Positions 39,799 through 49,074 of a DNA stretch of 64,000 nucleotides are shown piece by piece. The DNA comes from a virus: positions 1 through 64,000 of the IMG/VR virus record IMGVR_UViG_3300032236_001802; one strand, 5' to 3'. Under the pieces are notes generated by a model that had not been told where the DNA came from, did not search any database, and was given only the letters and a program-made list of their open reading frames with translations. The translations under genes were made by a program, and so were the position numbers. Each line of letters starts with the position of its first letter. Positions within the stretch are counted from its first letter, which is position 1.

Positions 39799-40653
39799 AT
39801 GTACGTTGTTTTGATGATGGGAATCCCCGGCAGTGGGAAAACAACTCGCGCTAAAGAATTAGTGGCCGCTCACGGCTTGATCCGAGTCAATAAAGACGAT
39901 ATTCGCGCAATGATGGGCCTACCCTATTCCACTGAAATGGAAAAGATTGTCCGATCTGCCCACTCACAGGCGATCGTCGCAGCTTTGCGTAACGGGTTTT
40001 CTGTTGTTGTTGATGATGCCTCAAACCTCAAAGAATGGACTCGTAAGGAGATCCAATCCTTGATCCGCACCGTGGAAAACTCAAACCCTGAGTACGGGCA
40101 AATTGAAATGATTCTCAACGAAGAATGCTTAAACACTCCCATTGAAGAGTGTATTAAGCGTGATCTTCAGCGTCCAAATTCTGTAGGTGAAGCAGTTGTC
40201 CGCCATTGGGCCGATCGCTATCTCCCCAAACCCACGGCATACCAGCACAAGCCAGGGCTAAAGTCTGCGATCGTTGTGGACATTGACAACTGCTTGGCAA
40301 TAACTGGGAACCGTGGTCCTCTGGATTACGCTGCCGCAGGCAATGACAAAGTTAATCCGCCCATTGCTCATCTGCTTAAAGCAGTTGACGGCGATGTTAT
40401 TTTACTCACGGGCCGCGAAGAATCTGGCCGCGAAGTGCTGGAAGAATGGCTAGATAAGAACCTCATCGTTCACTCTGGCATCCTGTTCATGCGCCCAAAT
40501 GGCGATCGCACTCCGGCACCTAAATTCAAAAAGCAAGTGATTGAGGATACGATCCTCAATCACTGGAATGTGGAATTGGTAGTAGATGATGATCCAACAG
40601 TGATTGAACTTTGCAAGCTCTGGGGAATCCCCTCATTAAAGGTGACGCTATGA
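39799..40653 (+). CDS. Polynucleotide kinase-phosphatase (T4 Pnkp-like)
   Basis: 284 residues. N-terminal P-loop kinase GIPGSGKTTRAKE at 8-20, with a typical RVNKDDIRAM lid region. C-terminal HAD phosphatase: VVDIDNCLAITGNRGP at ~157-172 (DxDxT-like, with Cys for Thr), LLTGREESGR and VDDDPTVIEL. Together these fit T4 Pnkp, which makes 5'-phosphate and 3'-OH ends for ligation. It would help repair nucleic acids broken by host nucleases. No ligase partner is in the window. Confidence 0.82.
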   Translation: MYVVLMMGIPGSGKTTRAKELVAAHGLIRVNKDDIRAMMGLPYSTEMEKIVRSAHSQAIVAALRNGFSVVVDDASNLKEWTRKEIQSLIRTVENSNPEYGQIEMILNEECLNTPIEECIKRDLQRPNSVGEAVVRHWADRYLPKPTAYQHKPGLKSAIVVDIDNCLAITGNRGPLDYAAAGNDKVNPPIAHLLKAVDGDVILLTGREESGREVLEEWLDKNLIVHSGILFMRPNGDRTPAPKFKKQVIEDTILNHWNVELVVDDDPTVIELCKLWGIPSLKVTL

Positions 40654-40841
40654 GTCAAGTCTTAAACCCATCAGATAATCGGCGCTTTTTGGTTTCAGTG
40701 CAGGGCAAAAAGCAATATTTTAAGCATAAGGTAAGCGCCCAAATGGCTTACCAATGCGCCCACGGCTATGTAAGTCTTTGGAGTGCTGCCGGGTCCGGCT
40801 GGCACCTAGAACAAAGCAAAGGGGGACCGATAAAGGTATGA
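40650..40841 (+). CDS. Small protein, 63 aa
   Basis: ATG 40650 overlaps the kinase stop (ATGA). 63 residues: FLVSVQGKKQYFKHKVSAQMAYQC with basic and aromatic residues. Likely nucleic acid-binding by charge only. No family is known. Confidence 0.45.
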   Translation: MSQVLNPSDNRRFLVSVQGKKQYFKHKVSAQMAYQCAHGYVSLWSAAGSGWHLEQSKGGPIKV

Positions 40842-41347
40842 ATCCATTGAAATTTGGCACGAAGTTTGAAGTAGTTGTGTCCGCAGGGTTGATCGTAGAA
40901 ATTTATGAGCTACTGGAACAGGCAATGGATCAACTTGCCCAAAATGCTGAAAGGGGAGTAATTGATAGCGAGAAGGCAATATTTGCGATCGCCGTGAAAA
41001 TCATCGCTACCCTGGCAAACCAGTTCACAGCGGTTTCAATTGAAAAGCCCGCGCTCAATGAGTTGACCGATGCAGTTATTTTTTCAAATACCTGTTGCCG
41101 CAGCAATTCAGTTACCGTGGGGCACAATCCCCGCCATGGCCCCGTGTACCGCTGTGGACACTGTAAAAGCTATTGGGCTATAAACTCTAATCGGCTTTGG
41201 CAGGCTGTTGACGAGCCATTTAATCCCGCAGATCCAGGGATGGGACTATCACAGGTTTTCTTTGGATCTGGTGAACTAGGGTTAGGAAACGCCCTGGCTC
41301 TGGGTTCGCAGTTTGGAACATTGCTTTTAGGGGTCGATTTGGGATGA
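40838..41347 (+). CDS. Hypothetical protein with CxxC, 169 aa
   Basis: ATG 40838 in ATGA overlap with the previous gene. Helical N-terminal half (EIYELLEQAMDQLAQ) then VYRCGHCKSYWAI, a CxxC ribbon. The end is Gly/Leu-rich. It is translated together with its neighbours. Confidence 0.45.
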   Translation: MNPLKFGTKFEVVVSAGLIVEIYELLEQAMDQLAQNAERGVIDSEKAIFAIAVKIIATLANQFTAVSIEKPALNELTDAVIFSNTCCRSNSVTVGHNPRHGPVYRCGHCKSYWAINSNRLWQAVDEPFNPADPGMGLSQVFFGSGELGLGNALALGSQFGTLLLGVDLG

Positions 41348-41625
41348 ATACAGAACCGCTTTACAAAATCACCGCAGCTATGAGCGACATCCTTTCGGAG
41401 GACTCCAACCGGGTCCGTCAATGGCTCCCCCTGCACTTTAACCGGGCGATCGCGATCGTCCGGTTGCTAGAGGACGGGAAGCCGCGAACATCACGGCAGA
41501 TTGCCGATGATTTGGAGCTTTCCAAAGGGGTCACCGTTCAGCTCCTAAACGCGATCGCCAAAGGTTACCCAGCCTTAAACCAACTGGGAAGAAAAACAAA
41601 GCTATGGAGCATCACTAAACCCTAA
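41344..41625 (+). CDS. Small winged-helix DNA-binding protein
   Basis: 93 residues, ATG 41344 in ATGA overlap. RLLEDGKPRTSRQIADDLELSKGVTVQLLNAIAKG is a winged helix. It may regulate this block. Confidence 0.6.
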   Translation: MNTEPLYKITAAMSDILSEDSNRVRQWLPLHFNRAIAIVRLLEDGKPRTSRQIADDLELSKGVTVQLLNAIAKGYPALNQLGRKTKLWSITKP

Positions 41626-42488
41626 TGACAGACTCAAACCAACAACCCGATTTAATCGTTCTGATCAACCAAATGCAGGCGATCAACGCACAACTCAAGC
41701 AAATCAGAGGATTGCTTGAACCCAAGGATCTGGGATTCTGCGAAAGCCCCTATGTCAGGCGACTGTACTGCAACACCCAGTACAGTAATCCTGATGGCAC
41801 CGGATGTTTATACACATGGAATGGGGCTATCAACAAACCGGAAATCATCCCCCATACCGCGATAAGATTTCTGCTAAAAAAAGTAGAGATTGAACCGGGT
41901 GAATACAAGGGCAAAGACAACACGAAGTTAATCCTAGTGATTGACACAGGTAATTGTCATTACCGCCTAACAATGAGCATTAATAAAACCACCGCCAAAT
42001 GTGCCCTAGGTGGTTTAACAGTCGCCGATCTGAATCAACCCATTACCTTTTCGTTTCGCGCAGGCGATCGCGAAGAAAATGCCCTCATTTGTGATGTATG
42101 GCAGAACGGTGAAAAGCTATTTTTTGAGAACCCTGACAAGGTTCCCGCCAGTAGATTGATCCAGGCAATTGCCGACAGGCTCAACCAAACTGAGCTAATC
42201 GCCAAACCGGAAACCCAACCTGAAGCCAGTCAACCATCTGGGGAAGTTCCTCAGATAGAACCTGAGCTAGAACCCGCCAGCACCCAAACCGAACCAGAAG
42301 ATCTGTCAGAGTTGATTGCCCAGATCTCGGTATTGATGCAGGCAATTCACTGGAGCGCGAACCGTGGGCGATCGCACATCCTAGCCACCTACGGCAAAAA
42401 GAGCCGCGCAGAGCTGACCCACGATCAACTGGTAGAGTTTGCCAAATACCTAGAGAACCTACGGGATAATCCGCCAAAGGTTCTCTGA
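41625..42488 (+). CDS. Hypothetical protein, 287 aa (possible ssDNA-binding)
   Basis: TAATG overlap with the upstream gene. N-terminal ~170 residues are beta-rich with charged strands; IDTGNCHYRLTMSINKTTAKC; ITFSFRAGDREENALICDVWQNGEKLFF. This suggests an OB-like fold. A Pro/Glu-rich linker and a helical C-terminus follow (DLSELIAQISVLMQAI). No family is confirmed; ssDNA-binding by position among replication-repair genes is inference. Confidence 0.4.
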   Translation: MTDSNQQPDLIVLINQMQAINAQLKQIRGLLEPKDLGFCESPYVRRLYCNTQYSNPDGTGCLYTWNGAINKPEIIPHTAIRFLLKKVEIEPGEYKGKDNTKLILVIDTGNCHYRLTMSINKTTAKCALGGLTVADLNQPITFSFRAGDREENALICDVWQNGEKLFFENPDKVPASRLIQAIADRLNQTELIAKPETQPEASQPSGEVPQIEPELEPASTQTEPEDLSELIAQISVLMQAIHWSANRGRSHILATYGKKSRAELTHDQLVEFAKYLENLRDNPPKVL

Positions 42489-42495
42489 ATCTCTT

Positions 42496-42523
42496 CTCAC
42501 CCGTTTAACGTTAAACGGGTGAG
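42496..42523. terminator. Bidirectional terminator (perfect 28-base palindrome)
   Basis: CTCACCCGTTTAAC / GTTAAACGGGTGAG, perfectly symmetrical, lying between convergent genes. T/A-runs are weak on both sides. The CTCACCC arm recurs at 19750 and 52162. Confidence 0.75.
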
Positions 42524-42527
42524 AGTG

Positions 42528-42956
42528 TTAAATTGCAGCCACCGCGCCAAAGAAGTCAAAGATCTTCGGAACCCCACCCTCAACCGCGATCGGCGTAGTA
42601 AAGGTGGCCAACCCGATCAGCATCCCCAGGGTTGAGCCAGCGGTAGAGCTGCCCCCAACAACGACAAATGCCTGCTTGATTGACAGGCTTGTTTCCCATG
42701 AAATTGTCCACAGAACGTCTGTGGACTCCCATTGATTAGTGTCGATGTTCCAGCCCCCATAGGTTGGAGCCTCTGCTCCTAACCGGCTCCATCCTTCGGC
42801 TCTATATTCAGCTAAGGCGATCGCCTCGTAACTGGCATCTGCTGCGACCTCATTACCATTTAAGATGATGCCCAAGTAAAGGCCGTTCTCTAGGACGGCC
42901 CGTTGCATTGCCCAGCCTAAAAACTGCTGGCTAACTACTAAGCTTGCCGTTGGCAT
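42528..42956 (-). CDS. Tail-associated structural protein, paralogue A
   Basis: 142 residues from ATG 42956. It begins PTASLVVSQQFLGWAMQRAVL. It shares the pattern LGIILNG..., AEYRAEGW, SIKQAFVVVGGSSTAG and ATFTTPIAV with the neighbouring gene, so the two arose by duplication. Beta-rich content and position after gpJ suggest a tail-tip or decoration protein. Function is inferred from location. Confidence 0.5.
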   Translation of the reverse strand: MPTASLVVSQQFLGWAMQRAVLENGLYLGIILNGNEVAADASYEAIALAEYRAEGWSRLGAEAPTYGGWNIDTNQWESTDVLWTISWETSLSIKQAFVVVGGSSTAGSTLGMLIGLATFTTPIAVEGGVPKIFDFFGAVAAI

Positions 42957-42957
42957 T

Positions 42958-43401
42958 TTAGACCTCTGCAAAAATGGATAGGGCACAGTCAATTTGAGTA
43001 GTTTCCCCATCTGCCACGGCGATCGGCGTGGTAAAGGTACTCAATCCGGCAAAGGTTCCAGTCGTATTTCCGGGCGTTGTGCTGCCGTCAATGATGATAA
43101 AAAACTGTTTGATTGAGAATCCGCCCGTGGGACCAATCACGTCCCAGCTAACTGTGGGAACGTCAAATTCTAAGTTTGGAGCATCCCACGCCCCCGAAGT
43201 TGAAAAGGATATTGTTGGCCGCAGCCAGCCGCCTGCCGCATACTCTGCGGCGATCGCGTCATTGGATGCTGTGTAATGAATCGTTGGTGACACATCATCA
43301 CCATCCAAGATGATGCCCAACCGTAGATCTTTCCCTTCAAGTGCCAAACCCACAACATAATTAGAAAAGTCGGGACCAATCAGAAAGTTTGCCGTTGCCA
43401 T
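42958..43401 (-). CDS. Tail-associated structural protein, paralogue B
   Basis: 147 residues; start ATG 43401 eight bases after the gpJ stop. LRLGIILDGDDVS, AEYAAGGW, SIKQFFIIIDGSTTPG and STFTTPIAV align with the paralogue at 42528. Likely a beta-rich virion protein. Confidence 0.5.
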   Translation of the reverse strand: MATANFLIGPDFSNYVVGLALEGKDLRLGIILDGDDVSPTIHYTASNDAIAAEYAAGGWLRPTISFSTSGAWDAPNLEFDVPTVSWDVIGPTGGFSIKQFFIIIDGSTTPGNTTGTFAGLSTFTTPIAVADGETTQIDCALSIFAEV

Positions 43402-43408
43402 AGTGCTC

Positions 43409-46400
43409 CTAAAGTGCGTCGATCAGATTTTGCGCGGCGGTTTGCAGAGCCGCGATCTCGCTGGGTGTTTTACCGCTCCCAGCAATGACGAGAGTATGCC
43501 GTCTTGATGAATTGAGCGAACTTGGCCCAGATAACCCACCCTGAAAGCTGACCAGAGATCCCAACCCAGACGAATCAAAGGAGTTTGTATCCGTGGTTGC
43601 ATCGATCTGAGTTGACCCAACGAAGAACCTAAAATCATTGTTGGCCGTTCGCGAAGCGCTGATCAGAGCGCTTGTAGAGCTGCTGGTGTAAGCAATGATC
43701 CGCTCTGCCCCGGTAACCCCCGGCCCCACATCCCGAAACGACGTTACATAGCAAGAATTATCGGGGAATCTATAGTACAAATGGAGCTGCCGCAAACCAG
43801 TACCCGACGCCCCGAAAACTGCCGCCGTGTTAACGCCAGAGCCGCCAATCCCCTTTAGATAAGCCCCAGCAAAAAAGCTGAATCCAGGGTGCAACGTGCC
43901 AACATCGTAGTTATGGTTAACAAAGGCATTCCCGTCCCCTAGCAGCCCAGCAGTGGCCCCTGCTTGCACGTATTGCCCAACGGTGAACCCTGAGTTCGTA
44001 GCGATCGCGTCTGAGGGGTGCCGCACTGGGACCATTAACCCGGCCATGATCTCTGTAGAGCCTGGGCCTGTAACTCCGGCGTACAAATGGATTAGATCAA
44101 GATCGATGCCATCAATCTCAGTCAGGAATGCATCGATCGCATTTAGACCGGCAACGCTAACATCTGCGCCCTGTGCCTGTACCCTGGCCTGCCAATCTAG
44201 GGTTTCCGCGCTGTACCCTGGTCCAAGCGCCGTCGTTGTTAGGGTGCCTCGCCAACCAACCCGCCCCCGTAGGGTATCAACTGAGATTGCATCTGGAGCG
44301 GTTAGGGTTCCCCGCCAGCCAATCCGCCCCCGCAGCCGGGGAACCCCAGGGCGATCGCTCAAGCTGAAACTTGTCCCGATCTGTAGCTTGATCAGGTTGA
44401 TTACTCGGATTGGCCCTGCTTCAACCCATGCTGATTCAGTTTGGGTGTAGTCGATGCTTGCCACCCGCACAAAATAGCCGCGATCGTTGAATGGTACATC
44501 CCAAGATGCTGACCGAAAGGAAACCTGCTGGGTGCCTTGCCACTCCCCCCCAAACGGTTTGTACTGAACTGTGTATCCAGTTGTGAAGTCAGAGTTTGTT
44601 GGCGGTTGCCAGATGGCGGCCAAGATCAGATTCGTTGCCGAGAAATTGTCCTCTAATGTGCCTTTAAGGTTCTGCACGGGAGGGGGAATCGCAGGAGCAC
44701 TGGGCAACGGTGGCAACGGTGGCACATAGTAATCTGTGTCAATCACGCCATACTTATCATCACGATATTCCAGCGCCGATACTTCATAGAGCAGCCCGTA
44801 TTCCCCCTGCACTCGCACGATACTAATGATCTGGTAATACCCTGGCAGAATCGTTGTGCTGGCCAGAATCCAGGGGGATTCAGATAGGGGTATATCTCCT
44901 TCAAGGGGTTGGATTGCTAGGCGATCGGTAACTGTGCCCTCCGGGGTATAAACCACCCTTTCTACAATGTTGCCGTCAGGTAGAGTCAGGGTAATGGTCA
45001 GCGGCGCATTTTGCAGAGTCACGGGCCGATCCAAGACAATTTCATTGGCAGATGCCGCAACTACCAAACCGCTATAGTTCAGGATCGAGCGCTTCACGTC
45101 CATGGTTTTGATCACTTGCCCTGGTACAGCGATCGCACCATACGGACGTAATCTGAACTGAACCAACTCCAGTTCTAATCGTTCTGAAATAATGGTGGCC
45201 CATCCAGCCCTATGGGCCTGTGTGCGCGACGTGCAACCGAACGCCGAAAGCTCATTAATCCGGCGTCCATAGAGTTCAATCCCGATGGGGTCTTCTACTA
45301 CCTCAATGGTCCTACGATAAAAATTCTCAGGGTCCAACCAAGTAACATGGGCGATCGTCCGGCGCTCCCGAATTGGAGTGCGCGACCAATTGAACATACC
45401 ATCAACGATGTCCGACTGAGTAACTACCATTGTCGGCAAGCGCTGCCGGTCTGGAGCCAGCCGAATCACGCCAGAAATCCAATAGGAGAACCCCCGGAAA
45501 ATGGAGCGCAGAGCATCGATTACCCGTGTCGCATCCTCCTTATCCTCCAGAAGCACATTGCACTGATAGCGCCGCTCATAGGTTGGTCCCTCATACCCAC
45601 CCCCGGTCCCAGGGATGGCAATCAGCTCGTTGCAGTATTTTGATAGCTCATAAATTGACCACTTATCAACGTCCTCAGCTTTGATGTACTCTCCCAACCC
45701 GTACCGATCATTGATGATCAAGTCATAGAAGATCCAAGCAGGGCAGGAGGCGGCGATCGCCGCCTCGTAAAAAGTGCCGTCCCATGTGCCCGTGTAATGC
45801 AAGCCGCGATCGACGGCGACCGCTGCATTCGATGGGATTTGCAACAACCGCCCGCCAATCTCAAAAGCCCCTTGCGGCATGGAATCGAATTGCGCCGAAT
45901 CAAACTGCAACCCGACCAGGGCGCTGTAAGGATAGCTCAAACGAGCGGCAACCACCTCGGCATAGGCTCGGAAGGAAAGAACTCTCTGATAGCGCGTTGT
46001 GTCGCTGTCCTGCGGTGTTACCCGCTCTACTCGGACGGCAAAAGTGGATACCGTGCCCCCCGCATTGTTAACGGGAAAATCATACTCAAATTCGGTCAGG
46101 CTACTGAATCGAGCCTCAATCTCTTGATCATGGCGCACAACAAACGCGCCCAAGCCTTCCTTGATCAAGATCCTGAAGTGCATTGTTACCCGCCGATAGC
46201 CGCCGTCAGGGGGAAACTCCTGCATCTGGAAACCCAATCGCACCCGAATCAGATCACAAGATGCATTCGTGAATTGTCGGGTAACTGGCAAGTTGAACTT
46301 AACCTCTTGCCCTACGCCAGTCTCCGACGTAACATCCGTGCCATACCCAGGGATCGGCTCTTGATTTCCGGTCCCCGGCCTGAAATCGTAGCTTACTCCG

Positions 46401-46609
46401 CTGAAGTTGAAACTATTGTCCGCATTCTGGAGCGGTGTTTCGTTCAGGTAAACACCCTTTGTCCCACCTAGCGGCCCCTCGATTGGCCCCTCAGAAACCA
46501 CACCCAAAAGCTTCGCATAGGCTGTACTAAACCCAGTTTCACCGTCTTCTCTGGGCTTCTTCTTCTTCTTTTTACCGCCCTTACCCTTTGGGGTGAAGCC
46601 CTTTGTCAT
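43409..46609 (-). CDS. Tail tip protein J-like (central tail fibre)
   Basis: 1066 residues. A Lys/Gly-rich start (KGGKKKKKKPREDGETGFSTAYAKLLGVVSEGPIEG) and IYLNETPLQNADN are hallmarks of lambda gpJ-type proteins. The body follows the gpJ order with the hub domains, then fibronectin-like modules (~residue 640-740). The C-terminus carries WRGTLTxP repeats (TLRGRVGWRGTLT twice) and a Ser/Gly-rich end (HTLVIAGSGK) that is probably host-binding. It determines host specificity. Both ends appear intact. Confidence 0.88.
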   Translation of the reverse strand: MTKGFTPKGKGGKKKKKKPREDGETGFSTAYAKLLGVVSEGPIEGPLGGTKGVYLNETPLQNADNSFNFSGVSYDFRPGTGNQEPIPGYGTDVTSETGVGQEVKFNLPVTRQFTNASCDLIRVRLGFQMQEFPPDGGYRRVTMHFRILIKEGLGAFVVRHDQEIEARFSSLTEFEYDFPVNNAGGTVSTFAVRVERVTPQDSDTTRYQRVLSFRAYAEVVAARLSYPYSALVGLQFDSAQFDSMPQGAFEIGGRLLQIPSNAAVAVDRGLHYTGTWDGTFYEAAIAASCPAWIFYDLIINDRYGLGEYIKAEDVDKWSIYELSKYCNELIAIPGTGGGYEGPTYERRYQCNVLLEDKEDATRVIDALRSIFRGFSYWISGVIRLAPDRQRLPTMVVTQSDIVDGMFNWSRTPIRERRTIAHVTWLDPENFYRRTIEVVEDPIGIELYGRRINELSAFGCTSRTQAHRAGWATIISERLELELVQFRLRPYGAIAVPGQVIKTMDVKRSILNYSGLVVAASANEIVLDRPVTLQNAPLTITLTLPDGNIVERVVYTPEGTVTDRLAIQPLEGDIPLSESPWILASTTILPGYYQIISIVRVQGEYGLLYEVSALEYRDDKYGVIDTDYYVPPLPPLPSAPAIPPPVQNLKGTLEDNFSATNLILAAIWQPPTNSDFTTGYTVQYKPFGGEWQGTQQVSFRSASWDVPFNDRGYFVRVASIDYTQTESAWVEAGPIRVINLIKLQIGTSFSLSDRPGVPRLRGRIGWRGTLTAPDAISVDTLRGRVGWRGTLTTTALGPGYSAETLDWQARVQAQGADVSVAGLNAIDAFLTEIDGIDLDLIHLYAGVTGPGSTEIMAGLMVPVRHPSDAIATNSGFTVGQYVQAGATAGLLGDGNAFVNHNYDVGTLHPGFSFFAGAYLKGIGGSGVNTAAVFGASGTGLRQLHLYYRFPDNSCYVTSFRDVGPGVTGAERIIAYTSSSTSALISASRTANNDFRFFVGSTQIDATTDTNSFDSSGLGSLVSFQGGLSGPSSLNSSRRHTLVIAGSGKTPSEIAALQTAAQNLIDAL

Positions 46610-46938
46610 TATTCAAATACCGAAGAGGGAGCCACATCAAACCCTATCAGGTTCTTATTATCATCCCAAACCGAAACAAGACGCCCCGAACCTTTGAGGT
46701 TCTGAGATATTGAGCACAGCAATCCCCCAACCGTCAGGTATTGGGCACCGTCGCGGCCCTGCTTTGTTATCGCCAGGGCATCAGTTCTTTCGTTGATCTT
46801 GGTCCCCGCTGAAATAAACGATCGCACTGCTGGATCGCCTTCAATCAGCTCGTTAAGGTACTGGGCGATCGCCTGTTGCACCGCGTCAATAATTTGCTGG
46901 TTTGCATTAATTTGCTGGTTTGCATTTTCTTCGGTCAT
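46609..46938 (-). CDS. Hypothetical tail-module protein, 109 aa
   Basis: 109 residues. The first part repeats NANQQI / NANQQI, then AVQQAIAQYLNELI helix, and a beta segment (GRLVSVWDDNKNLIGF). It ends where gpJ begins (1-base overlap). Location implies a tail-tip accessory, nothing more. Confidence 0.45.
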   Translation of the reverse strand: MTEENANQQINANQQIIDAVQQAIAQYLNELIEGDPAVRSFISAGTKINERTDALAITKQGRDGAQYLTVGGLLCSISQNLKGSGRLVSVWDDNKNLIGFDVAPSSVFE

Positions 46939-46962
46939 GATTACTTGCCTATTTTTTTGTGA

Positions 46963-47193
46963 TTATAAATCTAGAACCCGGCCCCCAACGATTTCGACCA
47001 CCCTTACATAGGCTCGGTCGATCCCCTGGGTTGACTTTGCAACCTGCTCCAAGCTATCGGCAAACCCCAACTGAAACCAGCCGCTTAGATTATGGAATCC
47101 CTCGATTCTGTAGCGCGGGTTGGGCACGGGTTCAGCCAAAGCGGACGCGATCGCGGTTTGCAATTCTGGTGAAAATCTTTCGAGGTTTATCAT
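46963..47193 (-). CDS. Hypothetical protein, 76 aa
   Basis: 76 residues, start ATG 47193. FSPELQTAIASALAEPVPNP, RYRIEGFHNLSGWFQLGFADSL, AYVRVVEIVGGRVL. Possibly a small beta-rich tail protein. No ribosome-binding site of note. Confidence 0.45.
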   Translation of the reverse strand: MINLERFSPELQTAIASALAEPVPNPRYRIEGFHNLSGWFQLGFADSLEQVAKSTQGIDRAYVRVVEIVGGRVLDL

Positions 47194-47247
47194 TGTTTTC
47201 TGTGGTTTAATGAGTACACTACACTAAAGAACTAATGGAGCCGATCA

Positions 47248-48207
47248 ATGACCGAATCAAGCCCTCAATATACCGCAGCAATCCCCGCCGAAGGACTCCC
47301 CGTTGCAGAACTTTTGCATCGCTACACAGTACAGAAACCCGCTTTCTATGGTCGGGTTAAAGCGCTTGGAATCAAATTTAGAGCACAGGGTAATCGCTCC
47401 TATGCTTCCGCCGAGCAGATTGAAAAACTAGATAAGCTCCATGATCACTTACAGCAAGGGGGAACCTTTGCCACCTTCGATCAAGGGGTTAAGGGCGCGA
47501 GTGATATTGAGTTAAACCGCGTTGATTTGAACTATCCAATGATGGCGGAACTATTTACGCGATCGCTCCCACCAGCCGCCCCCCCCTCCCCTGCCCAGCG
47601 GCTCCAAGACATCTGCAATGGAGGATGGGAGATAGATAGTAAGGAGCTATGCGAAATACTCGGTTTGGCGCGCCTGCGCGGGGATCTGCTGCATCGCCAT
47701 GGGTTCACCATCCGAAGGGCTGGCAAGCGATCGCCATGGTGGCGGGTTTGCCCTCCGGATCGGCTAACGATGGAATTGTTAAACCAGGCGATCGAGCGGT
47801 GGCCGTTCGCGGTTGAAGCGGCCTGCGCGGCCTGGGGTTTGCCCGTGGAAACGTTCTATAAGCAAATCCTAGTAAGGGAGATCCCGCTGTCTGCCTTTAT
47901 GGCCGCTGTGATCACGCGATCTGTAGCGATCGAGAAGCTTAAGCTAGGTATGCCGCAGCAAGACACAACCGAACTCCAGGACAAGATAATCCACCAACTT
48001 GGAGAGAAGCCGTTAATGGAAACGATGAAGACAACCCTTGGAAGTATGGATAGAGTGGATTTGATCGCGACGGCAATTCGGGTATACATGAACAAGGGGT
48101 TCAGTGCCGAAGACTGCCATTCAATTCTGAAAGAAGATGGTAGATACTCAGACGAAGAATTGCACAGAGCCTTCCTGCGTGCTGCAAGTTTAGCCACCCT
48201 GGAATGA
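47248..48207 (+). CDS. Helix-turn-helix-type protein on the plus strand in tail module
   Basis: 319 residues, start ATG 47248 with GGAG. YTVQKPAFYGRVKALGIKF near 25-45 resembles a helix-turn-helix (RYTVQKPAFYGRVKAL). Later, KELCEILGLARLRGDLLHRHGFTI and AAWGLPVETFYKQIL look like repeated DNA-binding helices. It is flanked by minus-strand tail genes and overlaps gpI by 18 bases at its end. It may be a regulator, perhaps from an accessory insertion. Confidence 0.5.
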   Translation: MTESSPQYTAAIPAEGLPVAELLHRYTVQKPAFYGRVKALGIKFRAQGNRSYASAEQIEKLDKLHDHLQQGGTFATFDQGVKGASDIELNRVDLNYPMMAELFTRSLPPAAPPSPAQRLQDICNGGWEIDSKELCEILGLARLRGDLLHRHGFTIRRAGKRSPWWRVCPPDRLTMELLNQAIERWPFAVEAACAAWGLPVETFYKQILVREIPLSAFMAAVITRSVAIEKLKLGMPQQDTTELQDKIIHQLGEKPLMETMKTTLGSMDRVDLIATAIRVYMNKGFSAEDCHSILKEDGRYSDEELHRAFLRAASLATLE

Positions 48208-48744
48208 GGTTTGGGTCTTTTGAGAGATCAAAACCCATCCGACCAGAATAATCCCGTAGGCGATGGGCACGCGCCCACCCTCGGAAATTGTTGTACTTGG
48301 TCCCCCAAAGATTAGCGATCGCCGTCCGTCGCGTTCGGAATCTTTAGGGGATTTTACTTTACCGCGCAAAGCGCCCAGCAATAGCGCGGCCCCTGTAATG
48401 GCTAAGGTCGTGCTGGTCATGCCCAAAAAACCGACGCCCGCAATCCCCAGCCCTAGCAGGGCAACGCCTGCAATAATTCTGAATGTGTTCCCCGCCCCTT
48501 TTGGGATTGGGGCGATCGTAATCTCGCAGTTTATAGGGATTGGAGCATTAATCATTTGCTCTGATACTTCATACCCGTTTACACACACCCTATAGTGCAA
48601 GCCACTTTGAGCGGCTTCAATTAGATACCGCTCAAAGTCGCGAAAATTGGCCCTTAAAGCTGCGATCGCCTCTCCAATGGACTGCACTTTACAATCCACC
48701 TCTGGGGCGAACAACTCAGCTAAAGAGCCAAATAACTTAATCAT
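48190..48744 (-). CDS. Tail assembly protein I-like
   Basis: 184 residues. IKLFGSLAELFA... start, then SGLHYRVCVNGYEVSE and ITIAPIPKGAGNTFRIIAGVALLGLGIA (Gly-rich hydrophobic segment). A second Gly-rich hydrophobic stretch and GPSTTISEGGRVPIAYG complete the lambda gpI pattern. gpI helps assemble the tail tip. Its order (K, I, J) is conserved. Confidence 0.85.
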   Translation of the reverse strand: MIKLFGSLAELFAPEVDCKVQSIGEAIAALRANFRDFERYLIEAAQSGLHYRVCVNGYEVSEQMINAPIPINCEITIAPIPKGAGNTFRIIAGVALLGLGIAGVGFLGMTSTTLAITGAALLLGALRGKVKSPKDSERDGRRSLIFGGPSTTISEGGRVPIAYGIILVGWVLISQKTQTSFQGG

Positions 48745-48866
48745 GCAGCCTTAACGGGTTTTGATTGGGCAGGAACGGGAAAGCGGATCAGCTTACCTTT
48801 CCCTTCAACAATACCGCTAGATCCGTTCATCCCTGCTTGAATAGAAGATTGTGAATTTGAATTCAT
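48741..48866 (-). CDS. Small protein, 41 aa
   Basis: ATG 48866 with AGGG about 9 bases upstream. Ends in ATGA overlap with gpI. MNSNSQSSIQAGMNGSSG... Ser/Gly-rich. Longer versions start further upstream; the short one has the best context. Confidence 0.4.
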   Translation of the reverse strand: MNSNSQSSIQAGMNGSSGIVEGKGKLIRFPVPAQSKPVKAA

Positions 48867-49074
48867 GATTGTTTGCCCTACGTAGATTTGACTTTGCATC
48901 AGGCTGGAATCTGAGGAATTTCCCCACATCCAACCCAAGTAAAAAGATAGTAACACAGCCAAAATAGAGAGGATCTATTGCACAAACAAAAATCGCCCGC
49001 CTGAGAAGTCGAGCGATCTGGGTTGCAGTTGAGTAGTTAAACATTCAAGCTTACGTTATCAAATAATAACAGAG

